Source of the DNA: CAYSCZ01 sp051155775
GTDB lineage: Bacteria > Bacteroidota > Bacteroidia > Cytophagales > Cyclobacteriaceae
Assembly: GCA_051155775.1 (NCBI GenBank)
Contig: DAXETV010000009.1
Coordinates: forward strand, 16,406 to 80,405
Length of the DNA: 64,000 nt
Direction: 5' to 3'
A model generated the notes under the pieces. That model saw nothing but the letters and a program-made list of their open reading frames with translations, ran no database searches and had not been told where the DNA came from. Below are positions 41,877 to 50,841 of this stretch, one piece after another. The translations under genes were made by a program, and so were the position numbers. Every line of letters starts with the position of its first letter. Position 1 is the stretch's first letter.

Positions 41877-44800
41877 CTATGCTACAGCCTTCTTTTTCAA
41901 GGAGGATTTACTGGTTTCAAGGTCAACAACTACCGGCGTTGCTATGAAAACAGAGGAATAAGTACCGATGAGAATTCCTACTAAAAATGCAAAAGAGAAT
42001 CCTTTTAGCGAAGGCCCTCCAAATATGAATAGAATAATAATAACAATTAAAGTAGTGGCAGAGGTGATAAGTGTTCTGCTCAATGTTAGATTTAAAGACT
42101 CGTTAATAACTTTAACAATGTCCGAGCCGGCTTTTATGCCCAAATTCTCTCTTATCCGGTCAAACACTACCACAGTATCGTTTATTGAATAACCGATGAT
42201 CGTAAGGATTGCAGCCACAAAGACCTGATCGATCTCAAAGGATATACCCAGCAGATTTGCTATAGCAAAAGCCGAAAGCACGAATAAAGTATCATGAAAC
42301 AAAGCAACTACAGCCCCCGTGCTAAATTGCCATTTCCTAAACCTGGCCAGGATGTAAATGAAAATAGCTAATAATGCCAGTGAACCCGATAGATAGGAGG
42401 AATTCTTGATATCATCAGCAATGGTAGCCCCAACTTTGGTGGAGCTGGCGATGCTGAAGTTGTTTTGCCCTAAATTATCATCGTTTGCTGTAAATGATAA
42501 ACCCAATGACTGCTCTATTCCAGCAATAAGTTGTCCTCTAACTTCCAAATCAGCTTCATCTGAGGGATCATTTATTAGATAGCTGGTAGTGATTTTCAGA
42601 ATATTATTAGCCCCAAAAGTTTTAACTTCCACACCTGACTGATCAAAACTTTTCTTCAAAGAGGATTCTAATTTGGAAGGAGCAACAGGGTCCGTAAAAT
42701 TAATAACGTAAGACCTTCCTCCTTTAAAATCAACACCTAAGGTTAACCCCTTAACCACCATCGCTACTATTCCTAATCCAATAAATATTGCGGAGAATGT
42801 GTATGCTAACTTCTTCTTGCTTAAGAAATCAAAATTCAAACTGGTTAGCAGGTTCTTAGAAAATGGTGTCGTAAATGAGATTTTCTCCTTATCCCCATTT
42901 TTAGTGACCCATTCTACAACTACCCTGGTTATAAAAACCGCTGAGAAAAAAGAGCATATAATTCCTATGATCAATGTAATTGCAAAACCTTTCACAGGAC
43001 CCTGACCAAAATTATATAAAATCAGTGCTGCGAGTAATGTGGTGGCATTGGCATCAAAAATGGACCAATAAGCCTTTTTATAACCGCTATTGATAGCCAC
43101 TTTAAGAGATGCGCCATTTCTAAGCTCTTCTTTGATCCTTTCAAAAATCAAGACATTAGCATCTATAGACATACCAATGGTTAGCACTATTCCGGCTATA
43201 CCGGGTAAAGTAAGTGATGCACTGAGCTGTGCTAAAATTCCAAGTATGAAAAATACATTAAAAAACAAGGCAAGAATGGCTACCAGGCCACCACCGGAAT
43301 AATAGGCTGCCATGAAAATAATCACAATACCAAGCCCGGCCAATATGGATATTATACCTTGAGCTTGTGCTTGTTTACCCAATGAGGGGCCAATAACGAC
43401 ATCCTCGACAATGGTTGTTGGTGCGGGAAGCGTTCCCGCCTTCAGAATATTGGCCAGGTCCTGTGCCTCCTCAATGGTAAAGTTTCCTGTAATGGATGAA
43501 CTACCATTTGGGATCTCACCCTGAACAACCGGTGCGGAATAGACATAACCATCTAAAACAATGGCTATCCTCCTATTAATGTTATCTGCTGTGAGATTTC
43601 TCCAGATACGAGCACCTCTGGCATTCATTTTCATAGAAATTGCAGGAGCAGAACTTTGGTCGTAATCCTGTCTGGCATCAGAGATTACTTCACCTGTCAA
43701 TGGTGCCTTACCTCCCCTGGATACTTGTATTGGATATAATTCAATGTATTTGGTATCGTCTACTGCGCTGCCCGACTCATTCGGTTTTACCGCCCAAAGA
43801 AATTTCAGATTTGATGGTATCAGATTCCTTACCTCTTTTCGATTTAATATTCGATTAATCTTAGCAGTGTCTTTTAACTCATAAATCAACGCCCGCTGTG
43901 AACGTAATAATGAAAACAGTGGGGACACTGTTTGGAAGGCCGAATCAAGATCAGACTCATCTTCAAGTTGCGAAGCTAAATCTGATCCTGTAGTATCCTG
44001 AACTGAATCAGCACGTACAATCGTTTCATCAGGTTCGTCAGAGTTCTCTGTCAGCAAGCTTTCCAGGCCTTCATCTCTTTCCTTCAAGGTATCTTTAGCC
44101 AAAGGTTCCACATCCTCCGATAATGATTCAAGATTATCAGCAGCGCCCTCTTCCAATTCTAATTGTTCATTGAGTTTCTCTTCTTCGACTAGGAAACTAT
44201 TAATGTTTTGAAGGATGTCTGCTATTTCATTAATCTCATAAACCTGCCAAAATTCAAGCTTTGCCACACCTTGAAGCAAGTTCCTGACCCTTTGAGGATT
44301 GTCTACACCCGGTAATTCAATTTGGATTCTTCCTGTACCCTGTAATCTTTGAATATTGGGTTGAGAAGTACCAAAACGATCAATCCTGGTCCTTAAAATA
44401 TTGAATGCCCTATCTATAGCATAATCTACCTCGGTCCTGATTACATCGAGCACTTCTTCATCAGTAGAATTTAAGCTTATCCTTCCTCTGTTACCAGTGG
44501 TAGCAAAATAATAACTGAGTTTTTGGTTAGGTGCGTTTTCTTTAAATGCAGTGTAGAATTCATCTACAAAATTGGATTGATTTTGCCTCACAGCGCTATT
44601 GGCATCTTCAATCGCATTTAAAAAAATCGAATCAGTATTGTTTCCGCTAAGTCCTTTTACAATCTCAACCGGTGACACTTCCAGGGTAACATGCATACCT
44701 CCCTGCAAATCAAGTCCTAAGTTTAGCTCTGTTTCCTTTATTTCTTTATAAGTATAAGCTATACCCAAAAGATTAAAGACTGGTTCATTCCAGACAGAGT

Positions 44801-44966
44801 CTAAGTAGCTTTGCTTTTTGCTGTAATCAATATTTCCGGTTGAATCAGCTGCATACATATTTGCATCCTGCACAACACCTTTTGACACAAAAACAAAGGA
44901 TAGATAATAGATACATAACAATGTAATGACAACGGTGAGTATGACTACTCCTAATTTATTTTTCAT
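41877..44966 (-). CDS. secDF: Protein translocase SecDF (fused)
   Basis: 1029 residues. The N-terminal SecD half has the first membrane helix, the ELNLGLDLQGGMHVTLEV motif (about 80-97) and six or so membrane segments to about 700; the SecF half follows with GLTLGVDFKGGRSYVINF. The conserved Asp/Arg motifs for proton use are in AGIVLTIGMSIDANVLIFERIKEEL and in YSINDTVVVFDRIREN. An acidic, Glu/Asp-rich stretch of about 100 residues (about 255-350) is inserted in the periplasmic part. It uses the proton gradient to pull proteins through SecYEG. Fused SecDF is standard in Bacteroidota. It stands alone with a hairpin after its stop. Confidence 0.97.
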   Translation of the reverse strand: MKNKLGVVILTVVITLLCIYYLSFVFVSKGVVQDANMYAADSTGNIDYSKKQSYLDSVWNEPVFNLLGIAYTYKEIKETELNLGLDLQGGMHVTLEVSPVEIVKGLSGNNTDSIFLNAIEDANSAVRQNQSNFVDEFYTAFKENAPNQKLSYYFATTGNRGRISLNSTDEEVLDVIRTEVDYAIDRAFNILRTRIDRFGTSQPNIQRLQGTGRIQIELPGVDNPQRVRNLLQGVAKLEFWQVYEINEIADILQNINSFLVEEEKLNEQLELEEGAADNLESLSEDVEPLAKDTLKERDEGLESLLTENSDEPDETIVRADSVQDTTGSDLASQLEDESDLDSAFQTVSPLFSLLRSQRALIYELKDTAKINRILNRKEVRNLIPSNLKFLWAVKPNESGSAVDDTKYIELYPIQVSRGGKAPLTGEVISDARQDYDQSSAPAISMKMNARGARIWRNLTADNINRRIAIVLDGYVYSAPVVQGEIPNGSSSITGNFTIEEAQDLANILKAGTLPAPTTIVEDVVIGPSLGKQAQAQGIISILAGLGIVIIFMAAYYSGGGLVAILALFFNVFFILGILAQLSASLTLPGIAGIVLTIGMSIDANVLIFERIKEELRNGASLKVAINSGYKKAYWSIFDANATTLLAALILYNFGQGPVKGFAITLIIGIICSFFSAVFITRVVVEWVTKNGDKEKISFTTPFSKNLLTSLNFDFLSKKKLAYTFSAIFIGLGIVAMVVKGLTLGVDFKGGRSYVINFTDPVAPSKLESSLKKSFDQSGVEVKTFGANNILKITTSYLINDPSDEADLEVRGQLIAGIEQSLGLSFTANDDNLGQNNFSIASSTKVGATIADDIKNSSYLSGSLALLAIFIYILARFRKWQFSTGAVVALFHDTLFVLSAFAIANLLGISFEIDQVFVAAILTIIGYSINDTVVVFDRIRENLGIKAGSDIVKVINESLNLTLSRTLITSATTLIVIIILFIFGGPSLKGFSFAFLVGILIGTYSSVFIATPVVVDLETSKSSLKKKAVA

Positions 44967-45046
44967 TTGTTATAGGTTTTAATGTTCTGGCAGTAAAGCC
45001 AATAATTACTATAGAGTCAATTTAAAAATGCCTGAGCTGCCCTTAA

Positions 45047-45370
45047 TTATGGTGCATTGGGGGATATGATCCGGGGAATTAGAATTCTATAAAATGAATC
45101 GGCGATAGAACTAAGCGTAAAGGGAACGACTTCTTCGGATTCACTATTAAGGTTGATGTCGAAAATCCAAAAAAATTGATGCGTAACGAAAACCTGGGCT
45201 GCGTATGAGAAAAAGTCTACGTTGCTATGAACTTTTATTTCGTGGCTCTCTGTGCCCTTATTTTGTTGGCCCCCCTCGGAATTTAAAACATTTGCATTTG
45301 TGGACAATCCGACCGCTAGAACAGTACAAATCATCAGGTAAATCATGGCCTTCAAAAAGTCTTTTGACAT
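45047..45370 (-). CDS. Small exported hypothetical protein
   Basis: 107 residues. A hydrophobic segment (about 8-26, AMIYLMICTVLAVGLSTNA) is a likely signal peptide. The mature part has no motif that I recognise; it has many aromatic residues (VDFFSYAAQVFVTHQFFWIFD) and a DINLNSESEE stretch. It lies between secDF and the IscA-like gene on the same strand, 80 bp upstream of secDF. No function is assigned. The reading frame has codon use like its neighbours, and an export signal, which supports it as real. Confidence 0.55.
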   Translation of the reverse strand: MSKDFLKAMIYLMICTVLAVGLSTNANVLNSEGGQQNKGTESHEIKVHSNVDFFSYAAQVFVTHQFFWIFDINLNSESEEVVPFTLSSIADSFYRILIPRIISPNAP

Positions 45371-45439
45371 ATCCTCAATTGTAAAAGAATTGCAAAAGTA
45401 AATTAAATCTTGAGTTTACGAAATATTTGATTGACTGCC

Positions 45440-45742
45440 CTAACTTTCTTTGGCTGCGATGAATTCAAATCCCCATGCTTCACTGCCTTCATAAAAGTCC
45501 AGTGTTACTCCACTTAAAAACATCACATGCTTTTTTGAAAGATATATTTGAATGTCTTTGATAAATAGTTCCATATCATCACTCTTTTTAGTATCAAATC
45601 CGAGAAGATAATTAATACCGGCGCATCCTACACCCCCTTTTATGCCAACCCTCAACCCATAATCATCGGGTATATTCTTTTTTTGAATGATTTTTTTTAT
45701 TTCTATTGCTGCTTTCTCTGTTATTTGAATAATATTTTCCAA
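45440..45742 (-). CDS. IscA/HesB-like protein lacking the C-terminal CxC cysteines
   Basis: 100 residues. The fold is clear from IQITEKAAIEIKKII, then GLRVGIKGGVGCAGINYLLGFD with Cys40, the first conserved Cys, and a LSGVTLDFYEGSEAWGFEF end. Normal IscA/SufA/ErpA proteins have a CxC pair near the end for iron or cluster binding; here that stretch reads EGSEAWGFEF and has no Cys. It may still bind a cluster with one Cys per subunit plus another ligand, or have lost the carrier role. It is a single minus-strand gene divergent from the conserved protein at 45809. Confidence 0.82.
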   Translation of the reverse strand: MENIIQITEKAAIEIKKIIQKKNIPDDYGLRVGIKGGVGCAGINYLLGFDTKKSDDMELFIKDIQIYLSKKHVMFLSGVTLDFYEGSEAWGFEFIAAKES

Positions 45743-45808
45743 TTTATTTAACGGTATAAAATATCTTCTAAATTTAAAAATGATTTGTAATTAGAAATCA
45801 ATCACACA

Positions 45809-46327
45809 ATGGATCAGTTTATAGAACTTCTTAAAATATTAATTCCAGCGCTTGCAGTTCTGTACGGAATGTACCTTGTAATGCGGTCATTTCTGGGAAG
45901 GGAAATGGAAAAATTGAAAATTGATGGCAAGCTAAATAATAGAGAAACTGTGCTACCAATACGCTTACAAGCCTATGAGCGGATATGCCTGCTGTTGGAA
46001 AGAATTAGCCCAACCCAGATAATTCCCAGGGTCAACAAGCCAGACTTTACAGGAAGAGACTTACAATCTGAATTAATAAGGGAAATAAGGGAAGAATTCA
46101 ACCATAATCTATCCCAGCAACTTTATATGAGTGATGAATCGTGGGGATTGGTTAGAAAAGCAAAAGAAGACGTGATTACCTTGATTAACGAGTCTGCAAA
46201 TGACCTGGAAGAAGATTCCAGAGGTATCGATTTAGCAAGGATCGTTTTTGAAAAAGCTGCAGGTAGAGAAGATTCTGTTGTAATTGCTTTAAATTTTATA
46301 AAAAATGAAATTAGAGAAATATTTTAA
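45809..46327 (+). CDS. Conserved Bacteroidota protein with one N-terminal membrane helix
   Basis: 172 residues. A membrane helix (about 5-28, IELLKILIPALAVLYGMYLVMRSFL) is followed by a helical cytoplasmic part: LPIRLQAYERICLLLERISPTQIIPR, LIREIREEFNHNLSQQLYMSDESWGLVRKAKEDV and VIALNFIKNEIREIF. The plan matches a widespread unnamed family of the phylum (DUF7935-like). No catalytic residues stand out. It lies 66 bp before the divergent start of the IscA-like gene and 77 bp upstream of the oxidoreductase gene on the same strand. Function unknown. Confidence 0.68.
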   Translation: MDQFIELLKILIPALAVLYGMYLVMRSFLGREMEKLKIDGKLNNRETVLPIRLQAYERICLLLERISPTQIIPRVNKPDFTGRDLQSELIREIREEFNHNLSQQLYMSDESWGLVRKAKEDVITLINESANDLEEDSRGIDLARIVFEKAAGREDSVVIALNFIKNEIREIF

Positions 46328-46404
46328 TTACTTTTCTACAGATTTTATCGACCAGAATCAATTAAATATAGAATAAACGATTTTCTAGCCCGATTCATAC
46401 TGCC

Positions 46405-47073
46405 ATGAAACACAAAACAGCATTTATTGTAGGGGCTACAGGACTTGTTGGAAAAGCATTGCTAAACCTGCTTTTCAAGGAAAAATATTATGATCGGATC
46501 ATTGTGCTTACCAGAAGGCCAATAGACATTAAAGAAAAAAGACTCGAGGAACTGATTATAAAAAACTTCGACCTACTCGATCAATATAAAGATTGGCTGA
46601 CAGCAAATGACTACTACTGTTGTCTTGGCACTAGCTTAAAGAAAGCAGGTTCACACGAGGAATTCAGAAAAGTTGATTTGGAATATCCTTTGAAAATTGC
46701 TTCCATAGCTGAAGAACATCCCTCATTTGAAAGTTTTATGTTGGTGTCCTCCGTAGCTGCTAATCCAAACTCAGCTGCGACATACAATCGAGTAAAAGGT
46801 GAATTGGAGCAGGAACTAAGAAAATTAAATCTAAATTCTTTACATATTTTCAGGGCTTCTTTATTGGTTGGGCCAAGAGAAGAATATAGGCCTGGGGAGA
46901 TTGCGGCTAGATTATTGACTAAAATCCTTTCTTTCTTCATCATAGGCTGGAAAAGAAATTTTGCTTTAGTGAAAGCAGAAGAAGTTGCAAAAGCCATGTT
47001 TAATCAAGCAAAAAATGGCCTGAAAGGAATCCATGTATACCGCCCTGCCCGAATCAGAAAAATTTCCCAGTGA
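46405..47073 (+). CDS. Atypical short-chain NAD(P)-binding oxidoreductase (TIP30-like)
   Basis: 222 residues. The Rossmann motif GATGLVGKALL (residues 10-20) is near the start, followed by DRIIVLTRRPIDIKEKRLEELI, CCLGTSLKKAGSHEEFRKVD, the SSVAANPNSAATYNRVKGELEQEL active-site block with the YNRVKG Tyr-Lys pair, and FRASLLVGPREEYRPGE. This is the HTATIP2/TIP30-like group of extended SDRs; the substrate is unknown. The gene overlaps the dtd start by 4 bp, so the two are cotranslated. It is soluble with no signal peptide. Confidence 0.82.
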   Translation: MKHKTAFIVGATGLVGKALLNLLFKEKYYDRIIVLTRRPIDIKEKRLEELIIKNFDLLDQYKDWLTANDYYCCLGTSLKKAGSHEEFRKVDLEYPLKIASIAEEHPSFESFMLVSSVAANPNSAATYNRVKGELEQELRKLNLNSLHIFRASLLVGPREEYRPGEIAARLLTKILSFFIIGWKRNFALVKAEEVAKAMFNQAKNGLKGIHVYRPARIRKISQ

Positions 47074-47522
47074 TTGCCGTAATTCAAAGGGCTGCAAAAG
47101 CTTCCGTAATTATCAATAGACAGTATCAGAAAGAAATCGGAGAAGGTTTGGTTTTACTTATCGGAATAGAAGACCAGGACGGCGCAGAGGATATCAAATG
47201 GTTAAGTAAGAAAATAGTAAACTTAAGGATATTTAATGATGCGCATGGAGTTATGAATAAGAGCTTACTTGAGATTGACGGTGAGCTAATGGTTATCAGC
47301 CAGTTTACTTTACATGCAAGTACTAAAAAAGGTAACCGCCCTTCCTACATAAAAGCCGCCAAACCAGATATTGCAATACCTATATATGATAATTTTGTTG
47401 AGAATTTATCAATTAATCTTGGTAAAGATATAATTACAGGTGAATTTGGTGCCGACATGAAAGTCAGTCTTGTTAATGACGGGCCAGTGACCATAATTAT
47501 TGATACAAAGGATAAAAAGTAA
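47070..47522 (+). CDS. dtd: D-aminoacyl-tRNA deacylase
   Basis: 150 residues from GTG 47070, which overlaps the stop of the upstream gene by 4 bp. The start MIAVIQRAAKASV is that of Dtd. The two active-site motifs are SQFTLHASTKKGNRPS (SQxTL) near 77-92 and SLVNDGPVTI (NxGPxT) near 131-140. Dtd removes D-amino acids (and glycine) wrongly attached to tRNA. Length is standard. A strong hairpin lies 20 bp after the stop codon. Confidence 0.95.
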   Translation: MIAVIQRAAKASVIINRQYQKEIGEGLVLLIGIEDQDGAEDIKWLSKKIVNLRIFNDAHGVMNKSLLEIDGELMVISQFTLHASTKKGNRPSYIKAAKPDIAIPIYDNFVENLSINLGKDIITGEFGADMKVSLVNDGPVTIIIDTKDKK

Positions 47523-47541
47523 GTTTGTAGTGATAGTAAAA

Positions 47542-47568
47542 AAAGCTCTCAGCGCCTCTGAGAGCTTT
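47542..47568 (+). terminator. Hairpin after dtd
   Basis: An 11-bp perfect stem (AAAGCTCTCAG 47542-47552, CTGAGAGCTTT 47558-47568) with a 5-base loop. It follows dtd by 20 bp, has a short T run (TTT) on the plus strand and a longer one on the minus strand, and should stop transcription. Confidence 0.75.
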
Positions 47569-47753
47569 GGCATACACGAACGTTAGAAATAAGGTAGGAT
47601 TTATTCAAAAATAATTTTTAAAAGAAAAAAAGCAAAGTCATAGACCTAAGTAAAATAATTCATTTCTTATCAGATAAAGACTCTTATTCTGTAAAACCTA
47701 ACCGTATCCAAATTATACATACTCACATCTCTGTCATTGCCATAGTAGATGAT

Positions 47754-49193
47754 GTGGTGTACAAAATCAAAAAACCGGTCAAGTTTGAATTTTTAGACTT
47801 TTCGTCCCTTTCGAAAAGGGAGCATTATTGTAATGAAGAAGTGCGGCTAAATGAAAGGTTAACGCGTAATGTTTACTACGGCGTGGTTCCAATATTTGAA
47901 TTAAATGGGATATTGAATTTTGACAAGGGTAACATTGTGGAGTTTGCAGTAAAAATGAGACGTCTGGATGAAAATGGTTTTTTGGACAATTTGATTAATA
48001 AACCTGATTTCGAGCGGAAAATCCTTGATGAAGCGGTCAAAAAATTGACCCGCTTCTATCAATCTTCTGATACTAATATTCAAAAAATACCTGCCGAATC
48101 ATTTAAGACCATAGATGCAACCATAAAGGAAAATATTAAGATAAGGGGCCCCTTCATTGGCCAGTACTTAAGCAATCATAGTGCAGATTTCATCAAAACA
48201 TACCAGTTGGGTTTTCTTCGTGAAAATAAAGCCAGGATCATGAGCCGCATCGAACAGGAATTAGTAATCGACGGTCATGGTGATTTAAAACTTGAGCATT
48301 TTCATTATCAGGATGGTGTATTGAACATTTATGATTGTATAGAATTCAATCCGAGGATCAGGGAAGTAGACCTTCTTAGCGACATAGGATTTATGTTGAT
48401 GGACCTCGACCTTAACCGACATCATGAAGATGTTGAATACCTAAAACAGCAGTTTGCTGACAGATTAAAGGGTTATGATCCCGAAATTTTAGACTTCTAC
48501 ATGTGCCATAGGGCACTGGTGGTTGGTATGATCAAGCATCTTAAATCTGAGGAAGATGAAGTGCCTCATTCAGACCGCGAAGAGGCAAAAGAAAAAAGTA
48601 AAAAACAATATAGCCTGGCATTAAGATATGCCACAGCCGGTAGTCAGCCAACAATATTTATCATCTTTGGGCGCATTGCATCTGGAAAATCCAAGCTGGC
48701 CAGGTGGTTATCAAAGGAGTTATTACTTGATCATTTGAATTCAGATGTGATAAGAAAACAAATGATAGAGCGGGACACCTTAACCAAAGATGATCTTTAC
48801 AGCGAAGATCAAAAGATAAAAAATTACCAAATACTCATAGACGATTGCTTGAATATTGCGAGTGCAAAGGGGGCGGTAGTTTGTGATGCCACATTCTCCT
48901 CTCTAAATTATTTGGATATTCTGAAGCAAAAAATAAGCAATAAAAATATCAATCTAATCTTTGTAGAAACATTTGCTGACGATAAAGAAATAAAAAGACG
49001 ATTGAAGGCCAGGGAAAACAAAAAGAACATAGCCTCTGATGCTCGGTTACAGGATTTTGAAAAATTAAAAGATAACCTCTCGGTTAAAGACATTAAAGGT
49101 TTGGGAAAAGCAATAAGTATTCACACAAACGGACCTTTTGAAGAAACGATTAATCAATTTTTTGATCAAATGCATTCCTTAATGAAAGCTTAA
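47754..49193 (+). CDS. Two-domain kinase: aminoglycoside-phosphotransferase-like plus P-loop kinase
   Basis: 479 residues from GTG 47754. N-terminal part (to about 290): kinase-like fold with VIDGHGDLKLEHFHYQDG (catalytic HGD) and IYDCIEFNPRIREVDLLSDIGF (metal-binding DxD-type loop). C-terminal part (about 300-479): P-loop kinase with IIFGRIASGKSKLARWLSKEL and DHLNSDVIRKQ. The conserved start of this family (THISVIAIVDDVVYKIKKPVKF) begins upstream of 47754 and the frame is open back to 47622, but no ATG, GTG or TTG is available there; ATT 47658 or ATA 47655 would be needed. The substrate is unknown. A strong hairpin lies before it, so it is a separate unit. Confidence 0.8.
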   Translation: MVYKIKKPVKFEFLDFSSLSKREHYCNEEVRLNERLTRNVYYGVVPIFELNGILNFDKGNIVEFAVKMRRLDENGFLDNLINKPDFERKILDEAVKKLTRFYQSSDTNIQKIPAESFKTIDATIKENIKIRGPFIGQYLSNHSADFIKTYQLGFLRENKARIMSRIEQELVIDGHGDLKLEHFHYQDGVLNIYDCIEFNPRIREVDLLSDIGFMLMDLDLNRHHEDVEYLKQQFADRLKGYDPEILDFYMCHRALVVGMIKHLKSEEDEVPHSDREEAKEKSKKQYSLALRYATAGSQPTIFIIFGRIASGKSKLARWLSKELLLDHLNSDVIRKQMIERDTLTKDDLYSEDQKIKNYQILIDDCLNIASAKGAVVCDATFSSLNYLDILKQKISNKNINLIFVETFADDKEIKRRLKARENKKNIASDARLQDFEKLKDNLSVKDIKGLGKAISIHTNGPFEETINQFFDQMHSLMKA

Positions 49194-49229
49194 CCAAACA
49201 AAATCCAATCGCTTGTAGTATATCACTAC

Positions 49230-49931
49230 ATGAAGATTTTGATTTTCATCTGGTGTCTGATCATCTATTTTGTTTGTAATCCACTTATGTCCTCAGGTCA
49301 ATTTCATTTGATTGGTGATGCAGATTACATGCCCGATGGCTGCATCATGCTTACTCCGGATGAGCAATACCGGGAAGGTATCGCCTACAGTATTGACAGA
49401 ATTGATCTACGTCAACATTTTGAAATAGACTTTGATATTTATCTGGGCGATAAAGATGAAGGTGCTGACGGAATCACTTTTGTTATGCACAATGATGTAA
49501 GGGAATTTGAAGCCTACGGAAGCTGGGGGGAATGCATGGGTTATGGCCGTTTCAATCCGTATTCACCGGGTAATTCCATTGATCCTTCCATAGCTATTGA
49601 ATTTGACACATACCAGAATCCCTGGCAAAATGACCCCGGTTGCGACCACATCGCCTACCTGGAAAACGGTATTAACCTTCATGAAAGCTATTGGCATAAT
49701 GATAACGACGATTACGATATCGAGGATGAATACTTACACAGCTTTCGTTTTACCTGGGACCCCTCAGAAATGATTATGACCGTTTACTTTGACGGAGCAA
49801 AAATCTATGAAGCCAAAAAAGACATAATAAATGAAATATTCGACGGTGAAACCAGAGTAATCTGGGGGTTCACAGCTTCAACCGGCCGAAAGCATAACCT
49901 TCAATACTTCTGTCTGAAACGCTTCACATAG
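49230..49931 (+). CDS. Secreted L-type lectin-domain protein
   Basis: 233 residues. A signal peptide (about 1-23, ends MSSGQ) is followed by an L-type (legume-like) lectin fold: REGIAYSIDRIDLRQHFEIDFDIYLGDKDEGADGITFVMHND, PSIAIEFDTYQNP with the sugar/metal site Asp-Thr-Tyr and Asn, then CDHIAYLENG and a closing IWGFTASTGRKHNLQYFCL. The Asp, Asn and aromatic residues expected to bind Ca2+/Mn2+ and sugar are kept. A lone domain without a sorting tail, probably secreted or periplasmic; its ligand is unknown. It converges on and overlaps by 8 bp the hydrolase gene at 49924. The kinase gene ends 36 bp upstream. Confidence 0.82.
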   Translation: MKILIFIWCLIIYFVCNPLMSSGQFHLIGDADYMPDGCIMLTPDEQYREGIAYSIDRIDLRQHFEIDFDIYLGDKDEGADGITFVMHNDVREFEAYGSWGECMGYGRFNPYSPGNSIDPSIAIEFDTYQNPWQNDPGCDHIAYLENGINLHESYWHNDNDDYDIEDEYLHSFRFTWDPSEMIMTVYFDGAKIYEAKKDIINEIFDGETRVIWGFTASTGRKHNLQYFCLKRFT

Positions 49932-50775
49932 AATGGTATGAGAACTCGTTTATCAGTCTATTCCAAAAAATGTCTTTATGTTTCTCCTTGAAAAATGCAA
50001 AATGGCCAACAGATGGAATATTTAATTCCGATGGCTTGTAATGGTAGTGGTATATTTCAGCATTGGCATAGCTTGTTAATAGCGCTTGTACTGCTTTTTT
50101 AGGGGCAAAAAAATCATCCTCGAAACTATATGCTATAATTTGGGAGCGAAACTTGGAAAAAGATTCTTTGGCCATATAAATGTGACCAAAAAGGTAGTCT
50201 TTGCTTCTTCCCCACTTAGCCCATTCTTCTGCAACACCACCCGGCAGGTCCTCAAATAAGCCAAATGATTTGGCTGGAAAATAGCCAAGTAGTTTTGAAA
50301 AAGGAGGAATAAGAAAGTGCCAAAAAGCAAACACTTTCATCCGGTTAAAGCCATCCCAGTGCCCCCAGTAACCTGATTGTGACCCAATAAAAAACGCTTT
50401 ATCAACTTTATGATTATTTGGGGCCAGGCCAAACATTTGCCCTCCTACGCTATGCGCTACCAGGTATACAGGAGCGCCATTGGCGTTGTTTTTAGCATAC
50501 CTGATCACCGCACTTAAGTCAAAAACCCCCCATTGATGAAGATAGGGTTTAAAATTTTTTGTCTGATCCGGTTTGGATTGCTCAATACCACGATAATTAA
50601 ACAGTATTGTCAGGTATCCCTGAGTGGACAAGTGTTTAGAGAATTTATGATAATATCTCAGCTTAACACCCATGGCTGGTGCTATGATGACCAACGCTTT
50701 GGGTGATAAAGAATCATAAATCTTAATTGGAAGGTCTAATCCGTCTTCAGTTGATATCCAGGATAGCTGACCCAT
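49924..50775 (-). CDS. Alpha/beta hydrolase (COG4757-like)
   Basis: 283 residues, no signal peptide. The N-terminal GLDLPIKIYDSLSPKALVIIAPAMGVKLRYYHKF is the usual opening, and LVAHSVGGQMFGL is the nucleophile elbow (GxSxGG-type, Ser about 106). A late IPSVGHFAFF holds the catalytic His. The acid residue may be in YSFEDDFFAPKKA. It acts in the cytoplasm on an unknown ester or thioester. The 3' end overlaps the lectin gene by 8 bp in a tail-to-tail arrangement. Confidence 0.83.
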   Translation of the reverse strand: MGQLSWISTEDGLDLPIKIYDSLSPKALVIIAPAMGVKLRYYHKFSKHLSTQGYLTILFNYRGIEQSKPDQTKNFKPYLHQWGVFDLSAVIRYAKNNANGAPVYLVAHSVGGQMFGLAPNNHKVDKAFFIGSQSGYWGHWDGFNRMKVFAFWHFLIPPFSKLLGYFPAKSFGLFEDLPGGVAEEWAKWGRSKDYLFGHIYMAKESFSKFRSQIIAYSFEDDFFAPKKAVQALLTSYANAEIYHYHYKPSELNIPSVGHFAFFKEKHKDIFWNRLINEFSYHSM

Positions 50776-50841
50776 TAAAGCATATATTTAACACAATTAA
50801 AAAATTCACACTTAAATCCATTACCATATTTAATTGCAGGA

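Noticed and set aside
46614..46997. 127-codon antisense frame within the SDR gene
   Set aside because: Shadow of the Rossmann-fold oxidoreductase; no motif of its own.
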